This document shows positions 1 to 6,962 of a stretch of 64,000 nucleotides of DNA, piece by piece. Under the pieces are notes generated by a model that made no database searches, was not told the DNA's origin, and was given only the letters and a program-made list of their open reading frames with translations. Positions within the stretch are counted from its first letter, which is position 1. The number at the start of each line of letters is the position of its first letter. Made by a program: the position numbers and the translations under genes. This DNA comes from Candidatus Dadabacteria bacterium (lineage in GTDB: Bacteria; Desulfobacterota_D; UBA1144; Nemesobacterales; Nemesobacteraceae): positions 155,340 through 219,339 of the forward strand of contig JAPPAR010000019.1 in NCBI GenBank assembly GCA_026705445.1, in the 5' to 3' direction.

Positions 1-1
1 G

Positions 2-190
2 ATACTCAGGGGTCTTGGAGTGCGCGACATAAGACTTCTCACTAACAACCCGATAAAGGTAAAGGGACTTGAGGGCTTCGGACTCAGGCTGGTCGGGAGC
101 GTTCCCATAGACATCTCGGATTACATGGAAAAGGAAATTGCAATGGGAAAAAGTGCTGATTTCAGTAATATTCTTTCAATATCAAAGTAA
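2..190 (+). CDS. ribA: GTP cyclohydrolase II, C-terminal end (partial)
   Basis: The window opens inside this gene; the last 62 codons are readable up to a TAA at 188-190. The visible residues include LGVRDIRLLTNNPIKVKGL, which is the conserved C-terminal segment of GTP cyclohydrolase II (RibA, or the RibA half of a RibBA fusion). That enzyme opens GTP to start riboflavin synthesis. Whether this copy is RibA alone or RibBA cannot be told because the 5' part lies outside. It is followed after 11 bases by ribH, so the two are almost certainly co-transcribed. Confidence 0.9.
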   Translation: MLRGLGVRDIRLLTNNPIKVKGLEGFGLRLVGSVPIDISDYMEKEIAMGKSADFSNILSISK

Positions 191-201
191 GAGGGGAGCA
201 G

Positions 202-669
202 ATGCCTGAAACGATAGAAGGAAAACTGAGCGCCGGGAAATTCCGTTTCGCCATAGTGTCAAGCAGGGTAAACAGTTTCGTAACAAACCCCATGACGGAG
301 GGGGCGATTGATACCCTCGTTCGCCACGGCGCCGCCGAGAGGTCTATAGACGTGATAAAGGTTCCGGGTTCTTTCGAGGTGCCGTTGGCGGTGAAAAAGG
401 CGGCGCTGTCGGGAAAATACGATGCCGTCGTGGCGATCGGAGCCATAATAAGGGGGCAGACTTCCCATTTTGATTTTCTCGCTTCGCAGGTGACAAAGGA
501 TTTATCCGCGGTGGCTCTTGAGACCGGGGTGCCCGTCTGCTCCGGCATAATAACCACGGAAACGACCGAGCAGGCTATTGAGAGGGCAGGGGTCAAGGCC
601 GGGAACAGAGGAAGCGAAGCCGCGCTCGGCGCGCTTGAGATGGTCAATCTCGTAAAAGTGCTTTCCTAG
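202..669 (+). CDS. ribH: 6,7-dimethyl-8-ribityllumazine synthase
   Basis: The 155-residue product has the normal length for lumazine synthase, which condenses the pyrimidinedione and the 3,4-dihydroxybutanone phosphate in the penultimate step of riboflavin synthesis. The substrate-binding segment VPGSFEVP (54-61) and GAIIRGQTSHFDF (80-92), with the catalytic histidine at about 89, are both intact, as is GNRGSEAA near the end. An AGGGGAG ribosome-binding site lies just upstream. The enzyme normally forms a 60-mer or pentamer in the cytoplasm. nusB follows after 9 bases, a pairing seen in many bacteria. Confidence 0.97.
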   Translation: MPETIEGKLSAGKFRFAIVSSRVNSFVTNPMTEGAIDTLVRHGAAERSIDVIKVPGSFEVPLAVKKAALSGKYDAVVAIGAIIRGQTSHFDFLASQVTKDLSAVALETGVPVCSGIITTETTEQAIERAGVKAGNRGSEAALGALEMVNLVKVLS

Positions 670-678
670 ACTTGCCAG

Positions 679-1134
679 ATGGGGAAAAGAAGGCTATCAA
701 GAGAGACCGCCCTTCAGTTCCTCTATCAGGTTGATTCAGCCTCTGGGGGCAGTTCTCCGCAGACATCCGGTCTGCGTTCCGACTTCAGATCATTCTGTTC
801 ATTTCATCAGGGGACGGCGGACGGCGAAACACTTGAATTTGCGTTTACGCTCTGCCGGGGGGTTCTTGAGAATATAGACACAATAGACGGCATCTTGAAC
901 AGATCTTCTGAGCACTGGAGGGTGTCGAGAATGTCCATGATAGACAGGAACATTCTGCGCCTCTCGGTTTACGAAATCGCTTTCTTGAGCGATATACCTC
1001 TGCCTGTTACTATAGACGAGGCGATCGAAGTGGCCAAGGAGTTCGGGTCTGAGACCTCCGCCGCGTTTATAAACGGCATTCTCGACAAGATAGGAAAAGA
1101 GATGGAAGAAGGCGGGTCGGGCGATGATAAATGA
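679..1134 (+). CDS. nusB: transcription antitermination factor NusB
   Basis: The 151-residue protein matches the all-helical NusB fold: an N-terminal RRLSRETALQFLYQ helix and a C-terminal half with DRNILRLSVYEI and the INGILDKI helix. NusB binds boxA RNA with NusE (S10) and promotes antitermination of rRNA operons. Residues about 20-45 form a polar loop longer than in many homologues. The gene overlaps trpD by 11 bases, so it sits inside one transcription unit with ribH, trpD and trpC. Confidence 0.95.
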   Translation: MGKRRLSRETALQFLYQVDSASGGSSPQTSGLRSDFRSFCSFHQGTADGETLEFAFTLCRGVLENIDTIDGILNRSSEHWRVSRMSMIDRNILRLSVYEIAFLSDIPLPVTIDEAIEVAKEFGSETSAAFINGILDKIGKEMEEGGSGDDK

Positions 1135-2158
1135 AGTGATCTCAAAACTTGTGGAAGGCGGGGATCTCTCTGAGAGAGAGGTGACTGCGGTCTTTGACCT
1201 TATGATGGAGGGGAAACTTCCCGAGACTCAGATGGCCGCCTTTCTTACGGCTCTTCGCATTAAGGGGGAAACCGTTTCCGAGATAACCGGCGTGGCGAAG
1301 GCCCTTCTGGGCAAGGCGGAAAAGATAGACTGCGACAGGGAAACCGCAGTGGACCTCTGCGGGACCGGCGGCGACGGAAGCGGGACGTTTAACATATCCA
1401 CAACCGCCGCCTTCATAGTCTCGGGAGCAGGAGTCACGGTCGCAAAACACGGAAACAGGTCGGTTTCAAGCCCGGTCGGAAGCGCGGACGTTCTGGAAGC
1501 GCTTGGAGTAAAAATAGATATCTCCCCGTCTCTCGCGCAGAAATGTCTTCTGGAAGCGGGCATAGCTTTTCTTTTCGCTCCCGTATATCACCCCGCCATG
1601 AGGAATGTCGCCAAGTGCAGAAAGGATCTCGGAATAAGGACTGTTTTTAATCTGATAGGTCCCGTGGTAAATCCCGCGGGAGTGAGAAATCAGGTTATGG
1701 GAGTCTACTCACCGCAGCTTCTCGTTTCTGTTGCCGAAGTGCTTAAAAATCTGGGTTCGCAGAAGGTGATGGTGATTCACGGAGAAGGGTGCATGGACGA
1801 GATAACCGTTACGGGGAGCACGAAAGTGGCCGAACTTCGCGACGGCGAAATCGCCGAGTACGATCTGCACCCCGAAGATTTCGGCGTGAAAATACACTCC
1901 CGCGAGGAGCTCACAGGCGGCACAAGCGCGGCCGAAAATGCGGAGATAACCCTCTCTGTGCTCGAAGGAGGGGATGGCGGCGCGAAAACAGACGCAAGCC
2001 TGCTTAACGCCATGGCTGCCATATACGTTTCAGGCAACGCGGCGAGCCTTTCGGAAGCACTAGTTCTGGCCAGAGATTCTCTTTTGAGCGGTGCCGCGCG
2101 CAGGAAGCTTGAGATGCTCGTTGAAATTACCAACCGTAACCAGCCGAATGATTCTTGA
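1124..2158 (+). CDS. trpD: anthranilate phosphoribosyltransferase
   Basis: The 344-residue enzyme joins anthranilate to PRPP in tryptophan synthesis. The PRPP-binding signature GTGGDGSGTFNIST begins at residue 80, and KHGNRSVSSPVGSAD follows at 108-122, both diagnostic for TrpD. The length is normal. The start overlaps the end of nusB by 11 bases and the end overlaps trpC by 11 bases, which suggests translational coupling through all three genes. trpE, trpG, trpF, trpB and trpA are not in this window. Confidence 0.96.
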   Translation: MINEVISKLVEGGDLSEREVTAVFDLMMEGKLPETQMAAFLTALRIKGETVSEITGVAKALLGKAEKIDCDRETAVDLCGTGGDGSGTFNISTTAAFIVSGAGVTVAKHGNRSVSSPVGSADVLEALGVKIDISPSLAQKCLLEAGIAFLFAPVYHPAMRNVAKCRKDLGIRTVFNLIGPVVNPAGVRNQVMGVYSPQLLVSVAEVLKNLGSQKVMVIHGEGCMDEITVTGSTKVAELRDGEIAEYDLHPEDFGVKIHSREELTGGTSAAENAEITLSVLEGGDGGAKTDASLLNAMAAIYVSGNAASLSEALVLARDSLLSGAARRKLEMLVEITNRNQPNDS

Positions 2159-2921
2159 CGACATAGTTGCGTATAAAAGGCAGGAACTGGATGAGGCGAA
2201 AAAAAAGCTTCCTCTCGGGGAACTCGTGTCTGCCTCCGCGGACCGTTCACCGGCCATTGATTTCGCCGCTCTTCACGCAGAGACACGCGGGGTGAAAATA
2301 ATATCGGAAATAAAGCGGGCTTCTCCCTCCAAGGGTGTCATAAGGGATGATTTCGACCATCTCTCCATTGCCCGGGAGTATGAAGCCTCGGGGGCCTTCG
2401 CGCTTTCGGTTCTTACCGACCGCAGGTTCTTCGGAGGCGATATTTCCTATCTCTCCGATATAAGAACTCACTCGGCGCTTCCGATTCTGAGAAAGGATTT
2501 CACCATAGACCCCTACCAGATCTATGAGGCAAGGTGCCACGGGGCCGACCTCGTGCTGCTTATAGTCGCCGTATTGGACCGCGGGCAGATAGAGGAATAT
2601 CTTTCCCTCGCGCGCTCCCTCGGGATGAACTGCATCGTTGAGGTGCACGGCGAGGAGGAACTGGAGACCGCCCTGCTGGCGGGGGGCCAAATAATCGGCA
2701 TAAATAACAGGGATCTTCGGACATTCGACGTTTCGCTTGATGTCTCAAAGAGGCTCTCCGCCATGGTGCCCGAAGGGAAAATCGTAATAAGTGAAAGCGG
2801 CATATCGTCAGTTGCTGACATGGAGGGACTTATGGCCTGCGGTATAGACACTTTTCTTATAGGAGAAACGTTCATGAGAGCAAAAAGCCCCGGAGAGGCC
2901 CTTCGCGCTCTTCTTTGCTGA
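2148..2921 (+). CDS. trpC: indole-3-glycerol-phosphate synthase
   Basis: I place the start at the ATG at 2148 (protein MILDDIVAYK, 257 residues) rather than at an upstream codon inside trpD, because homologues begin at this helix. The TIM-barrel motifs are complete: SEIKRASPSKG, LTDRRFFGG, LRKDFTIDPYQI, GINNRDLRTF and ISESGI. The enzyme closes the indole ring in tryptophan synthesis. Its TGA stop overlaps the ATG of the next gene by one base. Confidence 0.95.
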   Translation: MILDDIVAYKRQELDEAKKKLPLGELVSASADRSPAIDFAALHAETRGVKIISEIKRASPSKGVIRDDFDHLSIAREYEASGAFALSVLTDRRFFGGDISYLSDIRTHSALPILRKDFTIDPYQIYEARCHGADLVLLIVAVLDRGQIEEYLSLARSLGMNCIVEVHGEEELETALLAGGQIIGINNRDLRTFDVSLDVSKRLSAMVPEGKIVISESGISSVADMEGLMACGIDTFLIGETFMRAKSPGEALRALLC

Positions 2922-3259
2922 TGGAGTGTTTGTGGAGCATGCGTGGAAGAAAAAAACCCTGGCTGGCGGTACTGCTCTCCCTTTTTTTCCCGGGACTGGG
3001 ACAGCTCTACAACGGGCAGTTCTCTAAGGCCGTCTCGATATTCGCTCTTATAATAATAGTGAACGTTCTCTCCCGTGAGCCGCTTGAGGTTTTCCTTGAA
3101 TTTGCGGACACCCGGACGCTTGAAGATGTTCCCCGCTCTACGCTTACTCTCGTTGCCGGGTATTCTCTTGCGACGCTTTTCATTGCGGGGATATCCATTT
3201 ATGACGCTAGCGTGACGGCCAGGAAAATAAATCTTGATATCGAAGAAAAACAGCCTTGA
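2921..3259 (+). CDS. small membrane protein, TM2-like N-terminal segment
   Basis: The ATG overlaps the trpC stop by one base; a second in-frame ATG at 2939 is an equally possible start. The product has about 112 residues with two predicted membrane segments, one after the basic start (WLAVLLSLFFPGLGQLYNG) and another near residues 50-65, plus a third hydrophobic stretch toward the end. The PGLGQLYNGQ pattern is common in small TM2/DUF5683-like membrane proteins of unknown role. The C-terminus is charged and likely cytoplasmic. No function can be assigned. Confidence 0.75.
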   Translation: MECLWSMRGRKKPWLAVLLSLFFPGLGQLYNGQFSKAVSIFALIIIVNVLSREPLEVFLEFADTRTLEDVPRSTLTLVAGYSLATLFIAGISIYDASVTARKINLDIEEKQP

Positions 3260-3274
3260 GGAGGAAAAAGACAG

Positions 3275-3787
3275 ATGGAAAGAGAAAATGCTGTAAAGCT
3301 GAAGGGGGCTCCGCTTACCCTTATCGGTCCTGAACTGAAAAGAGGTGATCAGGCTCCCGATTTCAGGTGCGTGGAGAACTTGGGAAGCGAGGTAAGCCTT
3401 GAGAATTTCGGCAATGATGTGAAGGTGTTCAACGTGGTGGTTTCGGTGGATACGCCGGTCTGCGATGTTCAGATCAGGAGGTTCAACGAGGAAGCGGCGA
3501 CGCTTTCTGATTCGGTCCGGATAGTAACGGTGAGCATGGATCTTCCGTTCGCCCAGAGCCGCTACTGCGGGGCCGCGGAGGTGGATAGGGTAGGGACGGC
3601 GTCAGATTACCAGTACGCCTCTTTCGGAGAGGCATATGGCGTGCTTATAAAGGAGAACAGGCTTCTTGCCCGCGCGATTTTCGTTGTGGGTCGCGATAAC
3701 GTGATTGAGCACGTTGAGTACGTTGAAGACATAGTGAATGAACCGGATTATGACGCGGCGCTTGAGGCCATAAAATCAATAGGGTAG
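3275..3787 (+). CDS. tpx: thiol peroxidase, Tpx family
   Basis: The 170-residue protein is an atypical two-cysteine peroxiredoxin that reduces lipid and alkyl hydroperoxides. The peroxidatic cysteine is C63 in SVDTPVCD and the resolving cysteine is C98 in SRYCGA, at the usual Tpx spacing. A GAGGAGG ribosome-binding site precedes the ATG. It begins a run of three thiol peroxidase genes (3275-5413) interleaved with small genes, which suggests a shared role in peroxide defence. Confidence 0.95.
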   Translation: MERENAVKLKGAPLTLIGPELKRGDQAPDFRCVENLGSEVSLENFGNDVKVFNVVVSVDTPVCDVQIRRFNEEAATLSDSVRIVTVSMDLPFAQSRYCGAAEVDRVGTASDYQYASFGEAYGVLIKENRLLARAIFVVGRDNVIEHVEYVEDIVNEPDYDAALEAIKSIG

Positions 3788-3797
3788 AGGGGAAGTT

Positions 3798-4262
3798 ATG
3801 GGAAGAAGTCTTGAGATAGGGAGCCAGGCTCCTGATTTTGAAGCCGAAACCTACGGGGCGGAGAAGGTAAGGCTGAGCGATTTTTACTCTAAAGGGACGG
3901 TTGTGCTTTACTTTTATCCCAAGGACAGCACTACAGGCTGCATCATGGAAGCCTGTTCGCTTCGCGATGCTGAGGGGGAACTTGCGTCTCTCGGGGTAAA
4001 GGTTCTGGGGGTAAGCACAGACGGGGTAAAGTCCCATGAGAAGTTCAGAGACAGGTTTTCACTCAACTTCCCGCTGCTCAGCGACAAAAAAAGGAAGATA
4101 GTGGATCTTTACGGGGCAAGGTGGAAGCTTATCCCCATTGTTGCCCGCAGGACCACATTTCTTATAGAGAAAGGTGGCAGGATAGCGTATATTTGGGACA
4201 AGGTTAAACCCTCTTCCCACGCCGAAGAGGTGCTGGGCAAGGTAAAAGAACTGGGTCTCTGA
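3798..4262 (+). CDS. Bcp-type peroxiredoxin with altered active-site motif
   Basis: The 154-residue protein belongs to the BCP/PrxQ group. The active-site proline and threonine are present (PKDST, residues 41-45), with the peroxidatic cysteine at 48 and the resolving cysteine at 53. The usual TPGCT signature reads TTGCI here. It is a close paralogue of the gene at 4955, the two sharing nearly the whole first half, so the pair arose by local duplication. It starts 10 bases after tpx and is probably co-transcribed. It is most likely an active peroxidase, though the changed motif leaves some doubt. Confidence 0.88.
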   Translation: MGRSLEIGSQAPDFEAETYGAEKVRLSDFYSKGTVVLYFYPKDSTTGCIMEACSLRDAEGELASLGVKVLGVSTDGVKSHEKFRDRFSLNFPLLSDKKRKIVDLYGARWKLIPIVARRTTFLIEKGGRIAYIWDKVKPSSHAEEVLGKVKELGL

Positions 4263-4307
4263 GTGGTGAACAGGGCGTATAATTTCCGATAGGAGAGAAG
4301 TTTTACC

Positions 4308-4565
4308 ATGGAACTTGTTGGACTGGCGATCGCGTTTATAGTTGCTTTCTGGGTTTACACGGATGCAAAAAGCAGGGGCAAAACCACGGGGAAGGCGTTT
4401 TTGTGGTTCCTCGGCGTGTTTTTCGTCCTCATACTGTTTCTGCCGCTTTGGCTTATAACGAGGCCCAAGGTGAAGCTTTGCCCTTACTGTGGCGAATACT
4501 ACGAATACGGAGAATCTGATGGCTTGTGCCCCGAATGCGGTGTTGAGTCGCAGGCGGGGGAATGA
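4308..4565 (+). CDS. small membrane protein with C-terminal zinc ribbon
   Basis: This 85-residue protein has an N-terminal membrane segment (LVGLAIAFIVAFWVYTDA), a second one at about 31-51 (FLWFLGVFFVLILFLPLWLI) and a C-terminal CPYCGEYY...CPECG zinc ribbon. A GGAGAG ribosome-binding site precedes the ATG. The layout of two helices followed by a cytoplasmic zinc ribbon is seen in many uncharacterised bacterial proteins. It lies between the two Bcp paralogues and directly before a Fe-S assembly gene, but no role can be given. Confidence 0.8.
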   Translation: MELVGLAIAFIVAFWVYTDAKSRGKTTGKAFLWFLGVFFVLILFLPLWLITRPKVKLCPYCGEYYEYGESDGLCPECGVESQAGE

Positions 4566-4592
4566 TATTTTTCAAGGAAAGGTTTTTTTTCG

Positions 4593-4916
4593 ATGAACGG
4601 GACGACTGAAAAACCCGGAGTTACCGAAGATGACGTGATGGAGATTCTCGGCGACATATACGATCCCGAGATACCCATAGATATAGTCAATCTGGGACTT
4701 GTTTACCGGGTTGCCATAGAAGATTCCAGGGTGAATATCGATATGACTATGACGTCTCCCGGATGTCCCGCCGCAACACAGATAGTTGCCGAGGCCAAGT
4801 ACCTTGTCGAGGAACTTGACGGGGTCTCCGAAGTGAACATCGAGATCGTGTGGGATCCGCCCTGGGATCCGGGAAAGATGAGCGAAGCGGCAAAGGAAAG
4901 CCTGGGGATGTTCTGA
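4593..4916 (+). CDS. metal-sulfur cluster assembly factor (MIP18/DUF59 family, SufT/PaaD-like)
   Basis: The 107-residue protein has the family signature DPEIPIDIVNLGLVY (27-41) and the later MTSPGCPAAT with its conserved cysteine. Members such as SufT help mature Fe-S proteins, and related PaaD proteins serve oxygenase maturation. The standalone single-domain form fits SufT-like function. Its place among peroxiredoxin genes suggests protection or repair of Fe-S clusters under oxidative stress; that link is inference. Confidence 0.88.
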   Translation: MNGTTEKPGVTEDDVMEILGDIYDPEIPIDIVNLGLVYRVAIEDSRVNIDMTMTSPGCPAATQIVAEAKYLVEELDGVSEVNIEIVWDPPWDPGKMSEAAKESLGMF

Positions 4917-4954
4917 TCCCCAGTGTTTTGTCGCCGTGACCAAGGAGGTTGGAA

Positions 4955-5413
4955 ATGGGAGAAAATCTTGAGATAGGGAGCCAGGCTCCTGATTTTGAAA
5001 CTGAAACCTACGGAGCGGAGAAGATAAGGCTGAGCGACTTCTACTCTAAAGGAACCGTGGCGCTTTACTTCTATCCCAGAGACAACACTCCGGGCTGTAC
5101 CAAGGAGGCCTGCTCGCTTCGCGACGCTGAGGGGGAGCTTGTGTCTCTCGGGGTGCAGATCCTTGGGGTAAGCACAGATGGAGTAAAGTCCCATGAGAAC
5201 TTCAGAGACAAGTTTTCACTCAACTTCCCGCTGCTTAGCGACAAGAGCAGGGAGATAGTTAATCTCTACGGGGTGAGAAGCAAGTTTGACAGCGCCCGCA
5301 GGGTCACTTTTCTTATAGAAAAAGGTGGCAGAATAGCCCACATCTGGAACAAGGTAAAGACCTCGTCTCACGCTGAAGAGGTAACCGAGAAGGTAAGGGA
5401 ACTGGGTTTGTAG
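4955..5413 (+). CDS. bcp: Bcp-type thioredoxin-dependent peroxiredoxin
   Basis: I start the gene at the ATG at 4955 because an AAGGAGG site ends 6 bases upstream and because its paralogue at 3798 aligns from the same methionine. The 152-residue protein carries the standard site PRDNTPGCTKEAC with the peroxidatic C48 and the resolving C53. It detoxifies peroxides using thioredoxin. It is the second copy of a tandem pair separated by two short genes; unlike the first copy it keeps the consensus TPGCT motif. Confidence 0.94.
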   Translation: MGENLEIGSQAPDFETETYGAEKIRLSDFYSKGTVALYFYPRDNTPGCTKEACSLRDAEGELVSLGVQILGVSTDGVKSHENFRDKFSLNFPLLSDKSREIVNLYGVRSKFDSARRVTFLIEKGGRIAHIWNKVKTSSHAEEVTEKVRELGL

Positions 5414-5432
5414 CTCTCCTGCCGCGAATTTG

Positions 5433-6188
5433 ATGAAGGATCTTCCCAAAGCCGTTTTCATAACCGGCACCGACACGGGAGTGGGGAAAACCGTGGTTAC
5501 CGCGGCGCTTGCAGCCCTTCTTTCCGAAAAAGGCCTTGCGACCGGAGTAATAAAGCCGTTTCAGACCGGAACGGATCTCGAAGGTCTGAGCGACGCCGAG
5601 TTTATCTACGCATTTCTGGGAAGGGACTGCGTGATGTCGGAGGTTTCTCCCTGCCGCCTGAAAGTCCCTCTTTCTCCCTATCGCGCAGCCGCGATTGAGG
5701 GGACTGATATTCCTCTTGAGAAAATAATAGAACATACGCGGGATTACATATCCCGAAACGAGGTAACCCTGGTTGAAGGCGCGGGAGGTCTCTGCGTGCC
5801 TGTTACCGGGAGTTATATGATGGCTGACCTTGCCGTTTCCCTCGATGCGCCGATGGTTATCGTCGCGCGCCCGGGGCTCGGCACCCTTAACCATACCGGC
5901 CTTTCGCTTGAGTACGCGAGGCAAAGGGGCGCAGATGTGCTCGGGGTGGTGATAAACGGGTTTCCGGGGACTGCGGACGTGGCTTCAGCGACCAATCCCG
6001 CCGTCTTTAGGGATGTTTTCTCGGTGGACATACTCGGGGTGCTGCCCCATTTCCCGGGGCTTGACGTCGAAGGCGGCTCCTTTTCCGGACTCAGGGGTAT
6101 TGGGGAGAGCTGTTTTCCCCCTCTTTTCGGAGGCAAATTCTCAGAGGATGTCTTTTTAGAGGAACTTTCCCGGAAAGCGGATTGGTGA
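5433..6188 (+). CDS. bioD: dethiobiotin synthetase
   Basis: The product of about 251 residues has the P-loop GTDTGVGKTVV (from residue 12) and VEGAGGLCVPV that define BioD, the ATP-dependent ureido-ring-forming step before biotin synthase. The ATG at 5433 is preferred over the TTG one codon earlier; no strong ribosome-binding site is visible. No other biotin gene is in the window, so this copy stands apart from bioA, bioB and bioF. Confidence 0.93.
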   Translation: MKDLPKAVFITGTDTGVGKTVVTAALAALLSEKGLATGVIKPFQTGTDLEGLSDAEFIYAFLGRDCVMSEVSPCRLKVPLSPYRAAAIEGTDIPLEKIIEHTRDYISRNEVTLVEGAGGLCVPVTGSYMMADLAVSLDAPMVIVARPGLGTLNHTGLSLEYARQRGADVLGVVINGFPGTADVASATNPAVFRDVFSVDILGVLPHFPGLDVEGGSFSGLRGIGESCFPPLFGGKFSEDVFLEELSRKADW

Positions 6189-6267
6189 TTTCTCCCAGGC
6201 CGTAACTGCTCCGCGTCGGCTTTTTTCTTTAAAGTTTTACGGTTTTTCCAAAGCGGTTTCTGAGTTC

Positions 6268-6298
6268 TTGACAGATTTGAAGAACTTGCTAATAATAC
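6268..6298 (+). promoter_or_regulatory. sigma-70-type promoter of the ACIII operon
   Basis: A perfect TTGACA lies at 6268-6273. A -10 candidate TAATAA follows at 6290-6295 with a 16-base spacer, or TAATAC at 6293-6298 with a 19-base spacer. The predicted transcript would begin about 50 bases before actA at 6352. The 163-base gap after bioD holds no gene. Confidence 0.6.
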
Positions 6299-6351
6299 TA
6301 GCCCATTAATCTGCTTCCTGATTAATAAACCCGTTTTTAAGCAAGTTCAAG

Positions 6352-6948
6352 ATGAAGAGAGAGAGATTTCTGCCTATTGCTATAGCCGTTTTGCTTGTGA
6401 TGGCGGGTTTTTACCTTTACGCCGAAACTGCCGAGAGCAGCGACAAGGGCCCCGCGCAGCCGGTTCTTTTCAGCCACAAGATACACGCCGGGGATAACCA
6501 GATACAATGTCAGACCTGCCACAGCTACACGGAAGTTTCTCCCCATCCCGGTATTCCCTCGGTGCAGAAGTGCATGGGATGTCATTCCTATGTTGCCGGA
6601 AGGGACGTTGAGTACACAACGCAGGGAGGGCAGACGATCAACATAAGAGAGGAGATAAACAAGGTAAAGGGTTACTGGCAAAGGCAGGAACCGATACCGT
6701 GGGTAAAGGTTACAGGAATGTACGGCACAACCTCCGCGGGAATGCCGGAGTTTGTACGTTTTAACCACAAAAGGCACATAAAGCGCGGATTTGAGTGCAG
6801 CACCTGCCACGGGGAAGTCGAGAAAATGGACGTGGTGCACAAGGCAGAGGACCTGACGATGGGATTCTGCATATCGTGTCATGAAGAAAACGCCGACAAC
6901 GAGCAACATAAAACCGAACTTAAGGATTGTCTGACCTGTCATTACTAG
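6352..6948 (+). CDS. actA: ACIII subunit ActA, pentaheme cytochrome c
   Basis: The 198-residue protein begins with a basic stretch and one membrane/signal segment (residues 8-22). It carries exactly five CXXCH heme sites at 53-57, 74-78, 149-153, 173-177 and 193-197. A five-heme ActA is typical of alternative complex III, where it passes electrons from the ActB iron-sulfur chain toward the periplasmic acceptor. It is the first gene of the operon. Confidence 0.95.
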   Translation: MKRERFLPIAIAVLLVMAGFYLYAETAESSDKGPAQPVLFSHKIHAGDNQIQCQTCHSYTEVSPHPGIPSVQKCMGCHSYVAGRDVEYTTQGGQTINIREEINKVKGYWQRQEPIPWVKVTGMYGTTSAGMPEFVRFNHKRHIKRGFECSTCHGEVEKMDVVHKAEDLTMGFCISCHEENADNEQHKTELKDCLTCHY

Positions 6949-6962
6949 GCCGGAGGGGATAT

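Noticed and set aside
1..202. FMN riboswitch
   Set aside because: The visible end of ribA and the ribA-ribH gap are too short to hold one; it would lie outside the window if present.
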